From Ramlibacter aurantiacus (GTDB taxonomy: Bacteria > Pseudomonadota > Gammaproteobacteria > Burkholderiales > Burkholderiaceae_C), in assembly GCF_016722895.1 (NCBI RefSeq), contig NZ_JAEQNA010000002.1:124001-188000 (forward strand): a DNA stretch of 64,000 nt. Direction: 5' to 3'. This document shows positions 31,931 through 42,711 of the stretch, in pieces. The notes under the pieces were generated by a model. It saw nothing but the letters and a program-made list of their open reading frames with translations, did no database searches and had not been told where the DNA came from. Position 1 is the stretch's first letter. The number at the start of each line of letters is the position of its first letter. A program made the translations under genes and the position numbers.

Positions 31931-32593
31931 ATGAAGGTCAAGACCAAAAGCAAAAAGGTCAACAAGGCGTGGTTGAACGACCATGTCAACGACCCCTACG
32001 TGAAGCTCGCGCAGCAGGAGGGCTACCGCGCTCGTGCGGCCTACAAGCTCAAGGAAATCGACGAGTCGCTGGGGCTGGTGCGGCCGGGGCAACTGGTGGT
32101 CGACCTGGGCGCCAGCCCCGGCGCCTGGAGCCAGTACCTGCGGCGCCGGTTGGCTCCCGATGGCGCAGCCGTGGGGCAACTCGACGGCGTGCTGGTGGCG
32201 GTGGACATCCTGCCCATGGAGCCGGTCGAGGGCGTGCAGTTCATCCAGGGCGACTTCCGAGAGCCCGAGGTGCTGGCGTCGCTGGAGCAGGTGCTGGCCG
32301 GACGAAAGGCCGATCTGGTCGTCTCGGACATGGCGCCCAACCTCTCGGGCGTCGAGTCCGCCGACGCAGCCCGCATCGAGCATCTGGTCGAACTGGCGGC
32401 CGACTTCGCCAGGACCCACCTGACACAGCAGGGAGCGCTGGTGGTGAAGGTCTTCCATGGCAGTGGCTACAGCCAGCTGGTCAAGCTCTTCAAGGAAACT
32501 TTCAAGGTCGTCAAGCCTCTCAAGCCCAAGGCCTCGCGGGACCGTTCGTCTGAAACGTTCCTCGTGGGGATCGGGTTGAAGGTCGATGCCTGA
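31931..32593 (+). CDS. rlmE: 23S rRNA 2'-O-methyltransferase RlmE (FtsJ)
   Basis: Methylates U2552 of 23S rRNA, a late step in 50S maturation, with SAM as donor. The 220-residue protein carries the K-D-K-E tetrad: Lys in [12 protein letters not shown], Asp in [11 protein letters not shown], Lys in [10 protein letters not shown] and Glu in SSETFLVG. The SAM site is [14 protein letters not shown] short insertion (GAAVGQLDG) after motif I is present compared with E. coli. It sits directly before ftsH, as in most proteobacteria. Confidence 0.96.
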   Translation: MKVKTKSKKVNKAWLNDHVNDPYVKLAQQEGYRARAAYKLKEIDESLGLVRPGQLVVDLGASPGAWSQYLRRRLAPDGAAVGQLDGVLVAVDILPMEPVEGVQFIQGDFREPEVLASLEQVLAGRKADLVVSDMAPNLSGVESADAARIEHLVELAADFARTHLTQQGALVVKVFHGSGYSQLVKLFKETFKVVKPLKPKASRDRSSETFLVGIGLKVDA

Positions 32594-32714
32594 AACAGCT
32601 GGACACAGCCGGGACGCGGCTATCACGGTCTTAGCTGCCCGGCCGCAGCGGGGCCTGACTTGAAACCCCTAGAATGAGGCGCAAGTACGCCAAGTACTCT
32701 TCCCGGAGACCGAG

Positions 32715-34622
32715 TTGAACAATCAGTGGTTTTCTAAAGTAGCCGTGTGGCTGGTGATCGCCCTCGTGCTGTTCACTGTCTTCAAGCAGTTCGACACGCG
32801 CGGTGCGGCTGGAGCCAGCGTCGTAGGCTATTCGGACTTCCTGGAAGAAGTCAAGAATCGCCGGATCAAGAACGCCGTGATCCAGGAAGGCGCGGGCGGC
32901 ACCGAGATCGTCGCCGTCACCACCGACGACCGGCGCATCCGCACCACCGCCACCTACCTCGACCGCGGGCTGGTCGGGGACCTCATCGCCAATAACGTCA
33001 AGTTCGATGTCAAGCCGCGCGAGGAAGGCTCGGTGCTCATGACGCTGCTGGTCAGCTGGGGCCCCATGCTGTTGCTGATCGGCGTGTGGATCTATTTCAT
33101 GCGGCAGATGCAGGGCGGTGGCAAGGGCGGCGCCTTCAGCTTCGGCAAGAGCAAGGCCCGCATGCTCGACGAGAACAACAACCAGATCACCTTCGCCGAC
33201 GTCGCCGGCTGCGACGAAGCCAAGGAAGAGGTGAAGGAGGTCGTCGACTTCCTCAAGGACCCGCAGAAGTTTCAGAAGCTGGGCGGCCGCATTCCCCGTG
33301 GCCTGCTGCTGGTCGGCCCGCCCGGAACCGGCAAGACGCTGCTGGCCAAGGGCATCGCCGGCGAGGCCAAGGTGCCGTTCTTCAGCATCTCCGGTTCCGA
33401 CTTCGTCGAGATGTTTGTCGGCGTGGGCGCGGCCCGCGTGCGCGACATGTTCGAGAACGCCAAGAAGAACGCGCCCTGCATCATCTTCATCGACGAGATC
33501 GATGCGGTCGGCCGTCAGCGCGGAGCGGGGCTGGGCGGCGGCAACGATGAGCGCGAGCAGACCTTGAACCAGATGCTGGTCGAGATGGACGGCTTCGAGA
33601 CCAACCTCGGCGTGATCGTGGTGGCGGCCACCAACCGCCCCGACATCCTCGACGCGGCGCTGCTGCGCCCGGGCCGTTTCGACCGGCAGGTGTATGTGCA
33701 GCTGCCGGACATCCGTGGCCGTGAGCAGATCCTCAACGTGCACATGCGCAAGATCCCCATCGGCTCGGACGTCAATGCCAGCATCATCGCCCGGGGTACC
33801 CCCGGCATGTCCGGCGCCGACCTGGCCAACCTGTGCAACGAGGCCGCCCTCATGGCCGCGCGCCGCAATGCCCGCGTCGTCGAGATGCAGGATTTCGAGA
33901 AGGCCAAGGACAAGATCCTCATGGGCCCCGAGCGCAAGAGCATGGTCATGCCCGAGGAGGAGCGCCGCAACACGGCCTACCACGAGGCCGGTCATGCACT
34001 GATCGGGCGGCTGCTGCCCAAGTGCGACCCGGTGCACAAGGTCACCATCATTCCCCGCGGCCGCGCCCTCGGGGTCACCATGAGCCTGCCGGCACAGGAC
34101 CGCTACAGCTACGACAAGCACTACATGCTGAACCAGATCGCCATGCTGTTCGGTGGCCGCATCGCCGAAGAGGTGTTCATGAACCAGATGACCACCGGCG
34201 CCAGCAACGACTTCGAGCGGGCGACCAACCTGGCACGGGACATGGTCATGAAGTACGGCATGACCGATGCGCTGGGCCCCATGGTCTACGCCGAGAACGA
34301 GGGCGAGGTGTTCCTGGGGCGCTCGGTCACCAAGACCACCAACATGAGCGAGCAGACCATGCAGAAGGTCGATGGCGAAGTGCGCCGCATCATCGACGAG
34401 CAGTACGCCCTGGCGCGTGGGCTGATCGAGGAGCACAAGGACAAGATGCACGCCATGGCCAAGGCGCTGCTCGAGTGGGAAACCATCGACGCCGAGCAGA
34501 TCGACGACATCATGGCCGGCAAGCCGCCGCGGCCTCCGCGCGACTTCACCCCGCGCTCCACCGGTGGCGGTGGTGATTCGGGCGGCGCGCCGGTGGCCGA
34601 TCCGGCGCCACACGCGGCCTGA
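32715..34622 (+). CDS. ftsH: ATP-dependent zinc metalloprotease FtsH
   Basis: Membrane-anchored AAA+ protease that degrades misassembled membrane proteins and regulators such as LpxC and sigma-32. The 635-residue protein has two membrane segments (about 8-24 and 113-132), Walker A GPPGTGKT, Walker [10 protein letters not shown], the pore motif [14 protein letters not shown], the second region of homology RPGRFDRQV, and the zinc site HEAGH. The start is TTG at 32715 with GGAG 6 nt upstream; it gives [21 protein letters not shown] at 32670-32675 may be its -10 element. A strong terminator follows. Confidence 0.97.
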   Translation: MNNQWFSKVAVWLVIALVLFTVFKQFDTRGAAGASVVGYSDFLEEVKNRRIKNAVIQEGAGGTEIVAVTTDDRRIRTTATYLDRGLVGDLIANNVKFDVKPREEGSVLMTLLVSWGPMLLLIGVWIYFMRQMQGGGKGGAFSFGKSKARMLDENNNQITFADVAGCDEAKEEVKEVVDFLKDPQKFQKLGGRIPRGLLLVGPPGTGKTLLAKGIAGEAKVPFFSISGSDFVEMFVGVGAARVRDMFENAKKNAPCIIFIDEIDAVGRQRGAGLGGGNDEREQTLNQMLVEMDGFETNLGVIVVAATNRPDILDAALLRPGRFDRQVYVQLPDIRGREQILNVHMRKIPIGSDVNASIIARGTPGMSGADLANLCNEAALMAARRNARVVEMQDFEKAKDKILMGPERKSMVMPEEERRNTAYHEAGHALIGRLLPKCDPVHKVTIIPRGRALGVTMSLPAQDRYSYDKHYMLNQIAMLFGGRIAEEVFMNQMTTGASNDFERATNLARDMVMKYGMTDALGPMVYAENEGEVFLGRSVTKTTNMSEQTMQKVDGEVRRIIDEQYALARGLIEEHKDKMHAMAKALLEWETIDAEQIDDIMAGKPPRPPRDFTPRSTGGGGDSGGAPVADPAPHAA

Positions 34623-34644
34623 GCGACGACACATCTGCCTGCAC

Positions 34645-34682
34645 AACGGCCCCGGCATGTCACACATGCCGGGGCCGTTTTT
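34645..34682 (+). terminator. ftsH intrinsic terminator
   Basis: A perfect 16-bp inverted repeat, 34645-34660 paired with 34664-34679, with a 3-nt loop (CAC) and five T residues at 34678-34682. It ends the rlmE-ftsH transcript; the aldose epimerase gene begins 17 bp later and must be read through or have its own start. Confidence 0.9.
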
Positions 34683-34699
34683 CATCAAACTCTCGGCCC

Positions 34700-35620
34700 A
34701 TGGATGTCGTTCGACTGGTGGCCGGTGAACTGCGGGCCGAAATCTCTCCCGCGGTGGGCGGCTCGTTGGCGGCGTTCTGGACCGAGGCCGGCCATCACCG
34801 CCGCACGCACTGGCTGCGGCCGGCCGACCAGCAGTCGATCGGGCTGCGCAATCCCCTGGGCATGGCGAGTTTTCCGCTGGTGCCGTTCTGCAACCGCATC
34901 CGCGACGGCCGGGCGCAGTTCGAGGGGCGGCAGATTCGCTTCCCGCCGAATCATCCAGCCGGCAACTCGCCGCATCCGCTGCATGGCATCGGATGGCAGC
35001 GGCCCTGGGCCGTCGATTCGGCCAACCGCCATGCGGTGGACCTGAGCCTGCAAGTCGCGGCCAGCCCGGCATGGCCTTGGAGCTTCCTCGCCCAGCAGCG
35101 CATCGAGTTGGACGAACGGGCGTTGCGCGTCACGATCAGCATCACCAACCAGGACGAGGTGCCCATGCCGGCCGGGCTGGGGCACCACCCGTACTTCCCA
35201 CACACGCCCGGCACGCGCCTGACCAGTGCCACCACGGCGATGTGGGTGGCGGACGAGGACGTGCTGCCCGTGAGGCTGGAAACCGGGGAGGTGGTGGATA
35301 GGCTGCGATCGGGGGTGGTCCTGGGCGAACTCGATCTCGACAACAACTTTGTCGGCTGGGACCACGCGGCCCGCGTCGACTGGCCGGCCGACGAGAATGG
35401 GCCGCAGCGCAGCCTGCTGATGCGCGCCGAGCCCGCGCTGGGATATTTCGTCGTCTACTCCCCCCGGGACGCCGATCATTTCTGCGCCGAGCCTGTAACC
35501 CAGTGCACCGATTGGCTGAACCTCATGCCGCGCTTCGGCCGTGCGCCGCTGGGCGGTGCGCGCGTGCTGCCGGGCGAACGGCTGGCCGCCCATTTCGATC
35601 TCATTCCGTCTCTGGCCTGA
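34700..35620 (+). CDS. Aldose 1-epimerase family protein
   Basis: Galactose-mutarotase-like enzyme that interconverts alpha and beta anomers of a sugar, or a sugar-phosphate epimerase of the same fold. The 306-residue protein has the likely catalytic His residues in LHGIGWQRPW and GLGHHPYFPH and the catalytic Glu in FCAEPVTQ, in the order known for this superfamily. No sugar-catabolic genes are nearby, so the substrate is unknown. It lies between ftsH and folP. Confidence 0.85.
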   Translation: MDVVRLVAGELRAEISPAVGGSLAAFWTEAGHHRRTHWLRPADQQSIGLRNPLGMASFPLVPFCNRIRDGRAQFEGRQIRFPPNHPAGNSPHPLHGIGWQRPWAVDSANRHAVDLSLQVAASPAWPWSFLAQQRIELDERALRVTISITNQDEVPMPAGLGHHPYFPHTPGTRLTSATTAMWVADEDVLPVRLETGEVVDRLRSGVVLGELDLDNNFVGWDHAARVDWPADENGPQRSLLMRAEPALGYFVVYSPRDADHFCAEPVTQCTDWLNLMPRFGRAPLGGARVLPGERLAAHFDLIPSLA

Positions 35621-35647
35621 AGCGCCGGAGCACGGCGCCGCGCCACA

Positions 35648-36499
35648 ATGCCGGCCATGTTCTGGCAGACCACGCGATTTCGCATCGACCTGACCCGTCC
35701 CCAGGTGATGGGCGTCGTCAACCTCACGCCGGACTCGTTTTCCGACGGAGGCCACCATGCGGACCCCGCGCAGGGGATCGCACACTGTGAGCGGCTCGTG
35801 GCGGAGGGTGCGGACATCCTCGACCTGGGGGCCGAGTCCACCCGGCCGGGCACGCCGCCCGTGCCGCTGGAGGAAGAGCGGCGTCGGCTGCTGCCCGTGC
35901 TGCAAGAGGCCCTGCGACTGGGCGTCCCCGTCTCGGTGGACACCTACAAGCCGCAGCTCATGCGAGAGGTCCTGGACCTGGGGGCCGACATCGTCAACGA
36001 CGTGTGGGCCTTGCGCCAGCCCGGCGCGCTCGATGCGGTGGCGGGGCATGGCCACTGCGGCGTGTGCCTCATGCACATGCACGGCGAGCCGCAGACCATG
36101 CAACTGGCCCCGCTCGCCGGCGATCCGGTGCCTGCCGTCCTGGCGCTGCTGGTGGACATCAGCCGGGCCTTGCAGGCGCGTGGCGTGGCCGCCGAGCGCA
36201 TCGCCTGGGACCCGGGCATCGGCTTCGGCAAGACCCCCGAGCAGAACTTCGCCTTGCTGGCGCGGCAGGCGGAGCTGCTGGGGCATGGCCATCCCCTGCT
36301 GGTGGGCTGGTCACGCAAGTCCTCGCTCGGCTCGGTGACGGGGCTGCCGGTGCAGCAGCGGATGGTGCCCAGCGTGGCCGCCGCGCTGCTGGCCGTCGAG
36401 CGGGGTGCCCGCGTCGTCCGTGTGCACGATGTCCGCGAGACCGTCGCCGCCCTCAAGGTGCGTTCGGCCGTCGAGGCACAGGTGGGCCGGCAGCCATGA
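35648..36499 (+). CDS. folP: Dihydropteroate synthase
   Basis: Joins p-aminobenzoate to 6-hydroxymethyl-dihydropterin diphosphate in folate synthesis; the sulfonamide target. The 283-residue protein has the two family signatures [16 protein letters not shown] and [15 protein letters not shown], and the C-terminal pABA/pterin region [12 protein letters not shown] followed by [10 protein letters not shown]. Either ATG 35648 or ATG 35657 may be the start. As in E. coli, glmM follows at once. Confidence 0.96.
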   Translation: MPAMFWQTTRFRIDLTRPQVMGVVNLTPDSFSDGGHHADPAQGIAHCERLVAEGADILDLGAESTRPGTPPVPLEEERRRLLPVLQEALRLGVPVSVDTYKPQLMREVLDLGADIVNDVWALRQPGALDAVAGHGHCGVCLMHMHGEPQTMQLAPLAGDPVPAVLALLVDISRALQARGVAAERIAWDPGIGFGKTPEQNFALLARQAELLGHGHPLLVGWSRKSSLGSVTGLPVQQRMVPSVAAALLAVERGARVVRVHDVRETVAALKVRSAVEAQVGRQP

Positions 36500-36510
36500 G
36501 AATACGCGCC

Positions 36511-37845
36511 ATGACTCGTGAATACTTTGGAACCGACGGCATCCGTGGCACGGTGGGTCAGCCGCCCATCACGCCAGACTTCGTCCTGCGGCTGGCGCAC
36601 GCCGTGGGCCGCGTCCTCCGGCGCACCGAGGGCCGGCCCACGGTGCTGATCGGCAAGGACACCCGCATCTCCGGATACATGCTGGAAAGCGCGCTCGAAT
36701 CGGGCTTCAACTCCGCTGGTGTGGACGTGGTGCTGCTCGGGCCGTTGCCCACGCCGGGCGTGGCCTATCTCACCCGAGCTCAACGCGCCAGCCTGGGCGT
36801 GGTGATCAGCGCCAGCCACAACCCCTTCGAAGACAACGGCATCAAGTTCTTCAGCGCGCAAGGCACCAAGTTGCCCGACGAATGGGAGACGGCCGTCGAG
36901 GCCGCCCTCACCGAGCCGCCCGTGTGGGCCGATGCAGCGAGCCTCGGCAAGGCCAGGCGACTGGACGATGCCGCCGGCCGCTACATCGAGTTCTGCAAGA
37001 GCACGTTCGACCCCAGCCTCACCTTGCGCGGCCTGAAGATCGTGGTCGATGCCGCGCACGGCGCGGCGTATCACATCGCGCCCCTGGTCTTCCACGAGCT
37101 CGGGGCCGAGGTCCACTGCATCGGCTGCGCCCCCGACGGGCTCAACATCAACCGCGACGTCGGCGCCACGCACCCGAAGTCGCTGGTCGAGGCGGTGCTC
37201 CAGCACCAGGCCGACCTGGGGGTCGCCCTGGACGGCGACGCCGACCGCCTTCAGATGGTGGACGCCAGCGGCCGCCTCTACAACGGCGACGAACTGCTCT
37301 ACGTGATGGTCCAGGACCGGCTGGCCCGCGGCGAGAATGTGCCGGGCGTGGTGGGCACGCTGATGACCAACATGGCGGTGGAACTGGCGCTCAAGCGGCA
37401 GGGGCTGGAGTTCGTGCGAGCCAAGGTGGGCGACCGCTACGTGCTCGAGGAACTCGAAAGCCGTCGGTGGCTGCTGGGCGGGGAAGGCTCCGGGCACCTG
37501 CTGGCGCTGGACAAGCACACCACCGGCGACGGCCTGGTCAGCGCGCTCCAGGTCCTCAAGGCCTGCGCCCGCAGCGGCAAGCGCCTGGGCCAATTGATCG
37601 ACCCCGTGCGCCTGTTCCCGCAGACCCTGGTCAACGTGCGGCTGGCCCCCGGCCAGGACTGGAAATCGAGCGCACGGCTGGCCGATGCCCAGCGCGACGT
37701 CGAGGCCGCACTGGGCGGCACCGGCCGCATCCTGATCCGTGCCAGCGGCACCGAGCCGGTGCTTCGGGTCATGGTCGAGTCGGCCGACGAGGCGCTGGCC
37801 CAGCAGGGTGCGCAGCGCCTGGCCCAGGCGGTGCAGCAGGGCTGA
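36511..37845 (+). CDS. glmM: Phosphoglucosamine mutase
   Basis: Converts glucosamine-6-phosphate to glucosamine-1-phosphate for UDP-GlcNAc, the precursor of peptidoglycan and lipid A. With the ATG at 36511 the protein has 444 residues and the phosphoserine lies at Ser102 in ISASHNP, the same number as in E. coli, which supports this start; an in-frame ATG at 36496 overlapping the folP stop would add five residues. Other motifs: FGTDGIRG at 6-13, metal-binding DGDADR and the phosphate-binding [12 protein letters not shown]. Confidence 0.96.
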   Translation: MTREYFGTDGIRGTVGQPPITPDFVLRLAHAVGRVLRRTEGRPTVLIGKDTRISGYMLESALESGFNSAGVDVVLLGPLPTPGVAYLTRAQRASLGVVISASHNPFEDNGIKFFSAQGTKLPDEWETAVEAALTEPPVWADAASLGKARRLDDAAGRYIEFCKSTFDPSLTLRGLKIVVDAAHGAAYHIAPLVFHELGAEVHCIGCAPDGLNINRDVGATHPKSLVEAVLQHQADLGVALDGDADRLQMVDASGRLYNGDELLYVMVQDRLARGENVPGVVGTLMTNMAVELALKRQGLEFVRAKVGDRYVLEELESRRWLLGGEGSGHLLALDKHTTGDGLVSALQVLKACARSGKRLGQLIDPVRLFPQTLVNVRLAPGQDWKSSARLADAQRDVEAALGGTGRILIRASGTEPVLRVMVESADEALAQQGAQRLAQAVQQG

Positions 37846-37941
37846 TCCGGCTTGCCAGGTCGCCGGCAGGCGGCGCGTGGTCGTGCCTTCGAGACGGGGT
37901 CGCGCCGGGATCGGCGGCTGCAAGGAAGAGGCATGAAAAGG

Positions 37942-37976
37942 CTTGTCACGAGCCTGTCACGCAGCATGCCTACAGT
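37942..37976 (+). promoter_or_regulatory. PHO box and -10 of the pst operon
   Basis: Two direct repeats with an 11-bp period, CTTGTCA at 37942-37948 and CCTGTCA at 37953-37959, form a classical PhoB-binding PHO box. The -10 hexamer TACAGT lies at 37971-37976, 11 bp after the second repeat, as in known Pho promoters where the box replaces the -35. It stands 49 bp before the pstS start, so the locus should be induced by phosphate limitation through its own PhoBR. Confidence 0.9.
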
Positions 37977-38024
37977 CCGGCTGCGTCGAACGCCAATCAC
38001 CGTCTTTCCTCAGTTGGAGCAACC

Positions 38025-39056
38025 ATGAACCTGATTTGCAAATCGGCCTTGCTGGGCCTGGCCACCGTTTCCTTCGCCGCCGCTGCCCAGGACGTCACTG
38101 GCGCCGGCGCCAGCTTCCCGGCACCGCTGTACGCCAAGTGGGCTGCGGAGTACAACAAGGCCACCGGCACCCGCATCAACTACCAGTCGGTGGGCTCGGG
38201 CGCCGGTATCCGCCAGATCGACGCCAAGACGGTCGCCTTCGGGGCGTCCGACATGCCGCTGCAGGACGAAGAGCTGCAGAAGAAGAACCAGGTTCAGTTT
38301 CCCACCGTCATCGGCGGAGTCGTCCCGGTGGTCAACATCCAGGGTGTTCAGCCAGGGCAGCTGCGCCTGAACGGCCAGGTGCTCGGCGACATCTTCCTGG
38401 GCAAGATCAAGCGCTGGAACGACCCGGCCGTGCAGGCGCTGAACCCCAGCCTCAAGCTGCCCGACGCCGCCATCGCGCCGGTGCGCCGTGCCGATGGGTC
38501 GGGCACCACCTTCATCTTCACCAACTACCTCTCCAAGGTGAATCCGGAATGGAAGGCCAAGGTGGGTGAGGGCACGGCCGTCAACTGGCCCACCGGTGCC
38601 GGCGGCAAGGGCAACGAAGGCGTGGCCGCTTTCGTGGGCCGCCTGCCCAATTCGATCGGCTATGTCGAGTACGCCTACGTGAAGCAGAACAAGATGAACT
38701 ACGCCCTGATGCAGAACGCGGCCGGCCAGTTCGTCTCGCCGGACGACGCCGCATTCAAGGCAGCCGCGGCAGGTGCCGACTGGAGCAAGAGCTACTATCA
38801 GATCCTGACCAACCAGCCGGGCGCGCAGTCCTGGCCCATCACCGGCGCCACCTTCATCCTCATGCACAAGCAGCAGGACAAGCCGGAGCAGGCCGCGGCC
38901 ACCCTGAAGTTCTTCGACTGGGCCTACAAGAACGGCGACAAGACCGCCGAAGAACTGGATTACGTGCCCATGCCCGACAACGTGAAGCAACAGGTGCGCA
39001 AGCTCTGGGCCGCCGAGATCAAGGATGGCTCGGGCAAGGCTGTCGCGCAGTTCTGA
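38025..39056 (+). CDS. pstS: Phosphate ABC transporter, periplasmic binding protein PstS
   Basis: High-affinity periplasmic phosphate receptor. The 343-residue precursor has a signal peptide ending near FAAAAQ (residue 22), then [58 protein letters not shown] and [12 protein letters not shown], the loops that hydrogen-bond phosphate. It is the first gene of the pst operon behind the PHO box; a hairpin in the spacer to pstC may favour high PstS yield. Confidence 0.97.
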   Translation: MNLICKSALLGLATVSFAAAAQDVTGAGASFPAPLYAKWAAEYNKATGTRINYQSVGSGAGIRQIDAKTVAFGASDMPLQDEELQKKNQVQFPTVIGGVVPVVNIQGVQPGQLRLNGQVLGDIFLGKIKRWNDPAVQALNPSLKLPDAAIAPVRRADGSGTTFIFTNYLSKVNPEWKAKVGEGTAVNWPTGAGGKGNEGVAAFVGRLPNSIGYVEYAYVKQNKMNYALMQNAAGQFVSPDDAAFKAAAAGADWSKSYYQILTNQPGAQSWPITGATFILMHKQQDKPEQAAATLKFFDWAYKNGDKTAEELDYVPMPDNVKQQVRKLWAAEIKDGSGKAVAQF

Positions 39057-39065
39057 TCGATGAGG

Positions 39066-39085
39066 GGGTGCCCACCGCGGCACCC
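39066..39085 (+). other. Hairpin in the pstS-pstC spacer
   Basis: A 7-bp inverted repeat, GGGTGCC (39066-39072) and GGCACCC (39079-39085), loop 6 nt, without a T-tract. Such hairpins after binding-protein genes often protect the upstream mRNA from 3' exonucleases, keeping the receptor in excess over the permease. Confidence 0.5.
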
Positions 39086-39156
39086 TTGCTGGCCTTCTCC
39101 TCCTAAGAAGAGCGCTCGTGTCCACTAGACTTCCGGCCCATGAGGCCACTTTCGAA

Positions 39157-40149
39157 ATGAGCGCGACCGTCCCTGCGGATCGCGAGCGCACCCCTCCGAC
39201 TCGCCGGCCGGCTCGCAAGGGCGCCGTCGCCGACCGTCTGTTCGGCTGGACGGCGGCGGCGGCCGCCTTCATCACGCTGGCTTCCCTGCTCGGCATCCTG
39301 CTGTCCCTGGTGATCGGCGCCTGGCCGGCCATCGAGAAGTACGGCCTGGGCTTTTTCACCAACAGCACCTGGGACCCGGTCGCCGAAGAGTTCGGCGGCC
39401 TGGTGATGATCTACGGCACGCTCGCCACCTCGGCCATCGCACTCATCATCGCGGTGCCGGTGAGCTTCGGCATCGCCCTTTTCCTCACCGAGCTGTCACC
39501 CCGCTGGCTCAAGCGGCCGCTGGGCACGGCCATCGAGCTGCTGGCGGCGGTGCCGTCCATCGTCTACGGCATGTGGGGCCTGCTGGTGTTCGGGCCCATC
39601 CTCGCGCAGTACGTGCAGCAGCCTTTGCAGTCGGCGTTCGGCGAAGTGCCCTACCTGGGCGCCCTGTTCTCGGGCCCGCCGGTGGGCATCGGCGTGCTGG
39701 CGGCCGGAATCATCCTGGCGATCATGATCATCCCGTTCATCGCCGCCGTGATGCGCGACGTGTTCGAGGTGACCCCGCCCATGCTCAAGGAATCGGCCTA
39801 TGCGCTGGGTTCCACCACCTGGGAGGTCATGTTCAAGGTGGTGCTGCCGTACACCAAGAGCGGCGTCATCGGCGGCATCATGCTGGGATTGGGTCGCGCC
39901 CTCGGCGAGACCATGGCCGTGACCTTCATCATCGGCAACTTCAACCAGCTCGACACCTTCAGCCTGTTCGCGCCGGCCAACAGCATCACCTCGGCGCTGG
40001 CCAACGAATTTGCCGAGGCCACCACCGGGCTGCACCAGGCCTCGCTCATCTACCTGGGCCTGGTCCTGTTCTTCATCACGTTCGTCGTGCTGGCGCTGTC
40101 CAAGCTGCTGCTGGCGCGACTCAGTCGCAACGAAGGACGCAAGACGTGA
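39157..40149 (+). CDS. pstC: Phosphate ABC transporter permease PstC
   Basis: Membrane subunit of the phosphate importer. Six hydrophobic helices are visible, the first at about residues 31-55 of the ATG form, with the permease coupling loop [20 protein letters not shown] and [12 protein letters not shown]. The ATG at 39157 gives 330 residues; an in-frame GTG at 39118 would add 13. I prefer the ATG because GAGG lies upstream, but the choice is not certain. Its stop overlaps the pstA GTG start. Confidence 0.95.
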   Translation: MSATVPADRERTPPTRRPARKGAVADRLFGWTAAAAAFITLASLLGILLSLVIGAWPAIEKYGLGFFTNSTWDPVAEEFGGLVMIYGTLATSAIALIIAVPVSFGIALFLTELSPRWLKRPLGTAIELLAAVPSIVYGMWGLLVFGPILAQYVQQPLQSAFGEVPYLGALFSGPPVGIGVLAAGIILAIMIIPFIAAVMRDVFEVTPPMLKESAYALGSTTWEVMFKVVLPYTKSGVIGGIMLGLGRALGETMAVTFIIGNFNQLDTFSLFAPANSITSALANEFAEATTGLHQASLIYLGLVLFFITFVVLALSKLLLARLSRNEGRKT

Positions 40150-41021
40150 GCGCCGTGCTCTCTCCCGACGCAGCGCACAAGGCGCGCGAGCGCAAGTTCA
40201 ATCGCCGCAAGCGCGTCAACTACATCGCGCTGGCGCTGTCCCTGGGGGCGATGGCCTTCGGGCTGTTCTGGCTGCTGTGGATCCTGTTCGAGACGGCCCG
40301 GCTCGGCCTGGCGGGAATCACCTGGGCCACGCTCACCGAGATGACGCCCGCGCCCAACGAGCCCGGCGGCCTCGCCAATGCCATCCTCGGATCGGTTTAC
40401 ATGGTGCTGGGCGCGACGCTGGTGGCCACGCCCATCGGCATCATGGCCGGCGTGTACCTGGTCGAGTACGGCGCCAACGGCTGGATGGGGCGGGTCACCC
40501 GCTTCGTCAACGACATCCTGCTTTCGGCGCCCTCCATCGTCATCGGCCTCTTCATCTACGCCGTGGTGGTGGCTCGCTACCAGCAGTTCTCGGCCTGGGC
40601 CGGCATCGCGGCACTGGCCCTGATCGTGGTGCCGGTGGTGATCCGCACCACCGACAACATGCTGGCGCTGGTGCCCTCGGCGCTGCGCGAGGCGGCCTAT
40701 GCGCTGGGCGCGCCCAAGTGGAAGGTCGTGACCCGCATCACGTTGCGTGCGGCGCGCGCGGGCGTCGTGACCGGCGTGCTGCTGGCGGTGGCGCGCATCG
40801 CGGGCGAGACCGCGCCGCTGCTGTTCACGGCCTTGAACAACCAGTTCTTCACCGCCAGCTTGTCCGAGCCCATGGCCAGCCTGCCGGTGACGATCTTCAA
40901 GTTCGCAATGAGCCCCTACGAGAACTGGCAGCAGCTGGCGTGGGCCGGTGTCGCCCTTATCACGCTGGCCGTGCTCGGCCTGAACATCCTCGCCCGCGTG
41001 CTGACGCGGACAAGACTTTGA
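40146..41021 (+). CDS. pstA: Phosphate ABC transporter permease PstA
   Basis: Second membrane subunit of the phosphate importer, pairing with PstC. The 291-residue protein has a basic N-terminus ([14 protein letters not shown]), six hydrophobic helices, and the coupling motif [20 protein letters not shown] followed by [13 protein letters not shown]. The start is GTG at 40146 within the pstC stop (GTGA), implying translational coupling. An intergenic repeat starts 5 bp after the stop. Confidence 0.96.
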   Translation: MSAVLSPDAAHKARERKFNRRKRVNYIALALSLGAMAFGLFWLLWILFETARLGLAGITWATLTEMTPAPNEPGGLANAILGSVYMVLGATLVATPIGIMAGVYLVEYGANGWMGRVTRFVNDILLSAPSIVIGLFIYAVVVARYQQFSAWAGIAALALIVVPVVIRTTDNMLALVPSALREAAYALGAPKWKVVTRITLRAARAGVVTGVLLAVARIAGETAPLLFTALNNQFFTASLSEPMASLPVTIFKFAMSPYENWQQLAWAGVALITLAVLGLNILARVLTRTRL

Positions 41022-41025
41022 AACA

Positions 41026-41089
41026 CCCCGAAGCGCCTTCGGCACCTCCCCTCGCGGGCCGCCACCAGCGGCCCGGCAAAGCCGGACGG
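41026..41089 (+). repeat. Dispersed intergenic repeat, copy B (pstA-pstB)
   Basis: Starts CCCCGAAGCGCCTTCGGCAC and ends CAGCGGCCCGGCAAAGCCGG, nearly identical to the copy at 8187. It begins 4 bases after the pstA stop. A further GC-rich hairpin region follows, and the last bases before pstB, TGGTGGAGAACTGA, match the tail of copy A. The spacer from pstA to pstB is 166 bp, unusually long inside this otherwise tight operon. Confidence 0.8.
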
Positions 41090-41187
41090 CCTGCCGCTGC
41101 GCGGCGGCTGGTGGGGACGCCCGCCTCGCGCTTGGGTGGACTGCTTCCATGCATGGCCGGTGATGCGTCGCATGGTGGAGAACTGAT

Positions 41188-41967
41188 ATGACTGCAACCC
41201 AGACCCAGGCCGCGCCCCCCAAGCTCTCGGTGCGCAACCTGAACTTCTACTACGGCGGCTTCCACGCCCTCAAGGACATCAACCTCGACATTCCCGAGAA
41301 GAAGGTCACCGCCTTCATCGGGCCTTCGGGTTGCGGCAAGTCCACGCTGCTGCGCACCTTCAACCGCATGTTCGAGCTGTACCCCGAGCAGCGCGCCGAA
41401 GGAGAGATCGTGCTCGATGGCGAGAACCTGCTCACCTCGCGACAGGACGTGGCGCTGATCCGCGCCAAGGTCGGCATGGTGTTCCAGAAGCCCACGCCAT
41501 TCCCGATGTCCATCTACGACAACATCGCCTTCGGCGTGCGCCTGTTCGAGAGCCTGGGCAGCAGCGACATGGACGAGCGTGTCGAGTGGGCGCTGCGCAA
41601 GGCGGCGCTGTGGAACGAGGTCAAGGACAAGCTCGACCAGAGCGGCGCGGGCTTGTCGGGCGGGCAGCAGCAGCGGCTGTGCATCGCGCGCGGCATCGCG
41701 ATCCGGCCCGAGGTGCTGCTGCTCGATGAACCCTGCTCGGCACTCGATCCCATCTCCACGGCGAAAATCGAAGAACTGATTGCCGAATTGAAGAACGATT
41801 ACACCGTGGTCATCGTCACGCACAACATGCAGCAGGCGGCGCGCTGCAGCGACTACACCGCCTACATGTACCTGGGCGACCTCGTGGAGGTGGGCGAGAC
41901 CGAACAGATCTTCTTCAAGCCCAAGCGCAAGGAGACCGAGGACTACATCACCGGCCGCTTCGGCTGA
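41188..41967 (+). CDS. pstB: Phosphate ABC transporter ATP-binding protein PstB
   Basis: ATPase of the phosphate importer and part of the signalling complex that holds PhoR inactive when phosphate is plentiful. The 259-residue protein has Walker [11 protein letters not shown]-loop [20 protein letters not shown] signature LSGGQQQRL, Walker [14 protein letters not shown] and the H-loop [11 protein letters not shown]. It is separated from pstA by the repeat copy B and followed by phoU after 26 bp. Confidence 0.97.
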   Translation: MTATQTQAAPPKLSVRNLNFYYGGFHALKDINLDIPEKKVTAFIGPSGCGKSTLLRTFNRMFELYPEQRAEGEIVLDGENLLTSRQDVALIRAKVGMVFQKPTPFPMSIYDNIAFGVRLFESLGSSDMDERVEWALRKAALWNEVKDKLDQSGAGLSGGQQQRLCIARGIAIRPEVLLLDEPCSALDPISTAKIEELIAELKNDYTVVIVTHNMQQAARCSDYTAYMYLGDLVEVGETEQIFFKPKRKETEDYITGRFG

Positions 41968-41993
41968 ATACCCCACCCACCCTGGGAGACACC

Positions 41994-42695
41994 ATGCCCG
42001 ACAAACACCTCTCCGCCCAGTTCGACACCGAACTCAATGGCGTGTCCTCCCGCGTGATGGAAATGGGCGGCCTCGTCGAATCGCAGATCCACCAGGCGAT
42101 CTACGCCCTGTCCAACTTCAGCGCCGAAGCCGCCGACCAGGTCATGGGTCTGGAGGGCAAGGTGAATGCGATGGAGGTGGAGATCGATCGCGAACTGGCG
42201 TCCATCATCGGACGGCGCCAGCCCACCGCGCGCGACCTGCGCCTGCTCCTGGCGATCTCCAAGACCACCGCCAACCTGGAGCGCGTGGGAGACGAGGCGA
42301 CCAAGGTGGCGCGCATGATCAAGTCCATCATCCAGAGCGGTTCGGCGCGCGCGCTGCCCACCAGCGACCTGCGCACGGCCTCGGACCTGGCCGCGGGCCT
42401 GCTGCGCAAGGCGCTCGATGCCTTCGCGCGGCTCGATACGCAGGCGGCGGTGTCCATCCTCAAGGAGGACAACCTCATCGACGAGGAGTTCGACGGCTTC
42501 GTGCGCAAGCTCATCACCTACATGATGGAAGACCCGCGCACCATCTCCTCCAGCCTGGACCTGCTGTTCCTGGCCAAGGCGATCGAACGCATCGGCGACC
42601 ACTCCAAGAACATCGCCGAGCTGATCATCTACGTGGTCAAGGGCGCCGACGTGCGGCACATCTCCATGGAGGAGATCGAGTCGGCGGTTCGTTGA
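41994..42695 (+). CDS. phoU: Phosphate signalling protein PhoU
   Basis: Negative regulator that connects the Pst transporter to PhoR and limits phosphate uptake. The 233-residue protein consists of two similar three-helix PhoU repeats (about 17-105 and 120-210), with the metal-binding E/D-x-x-x-D patterns in ERVGDEATKVARM and ERIGDHSKNIAELI, one in each half. Upstream GGGAG provides a ribosome-binding site. phoB follows after 16 bp. Confidence 0.96.
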   Translation: MPDKHLSAQFDTELNGVSSRVMEMGGLVESQIHQAIYALSNFSAEAADQVMGLEGKVNAMEVEIDRELASIIGRRQPTARDLRLLLAISKTTANLERVGDEATKVARMIKSIIQSGSARALPTSDLRTASDLAAGLLRKALDAFARLDTQAAVSILKEDNLIDEEFDGFVRKLITYMMEDPRTISSSLDLLFLAKAIERIGDHSKNIAELIIYVVKGADVRHISMEEIESAVR

Positions 42696-42711
42696 CGCAG
42701 CTTTCGTCCGC

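Noticed and set aside
32659..32690. Sigma-32-like CTTGAAA before ftsH
   Set aside because: The matching -10 (CCCCAT-like) is missing at 13-17 bp; a sigma-70-like TAGAAT is the better candidate.
32631..35072. An 813-codon open frame on the minus strand
   Set aside because: It is antisense to ftsH and the aldose epimerase gene, has low-complexity His/Gly/Ala-rich translation without recognisable motifs, and reflects the codon bias of the GC-rich plus-strand genes.
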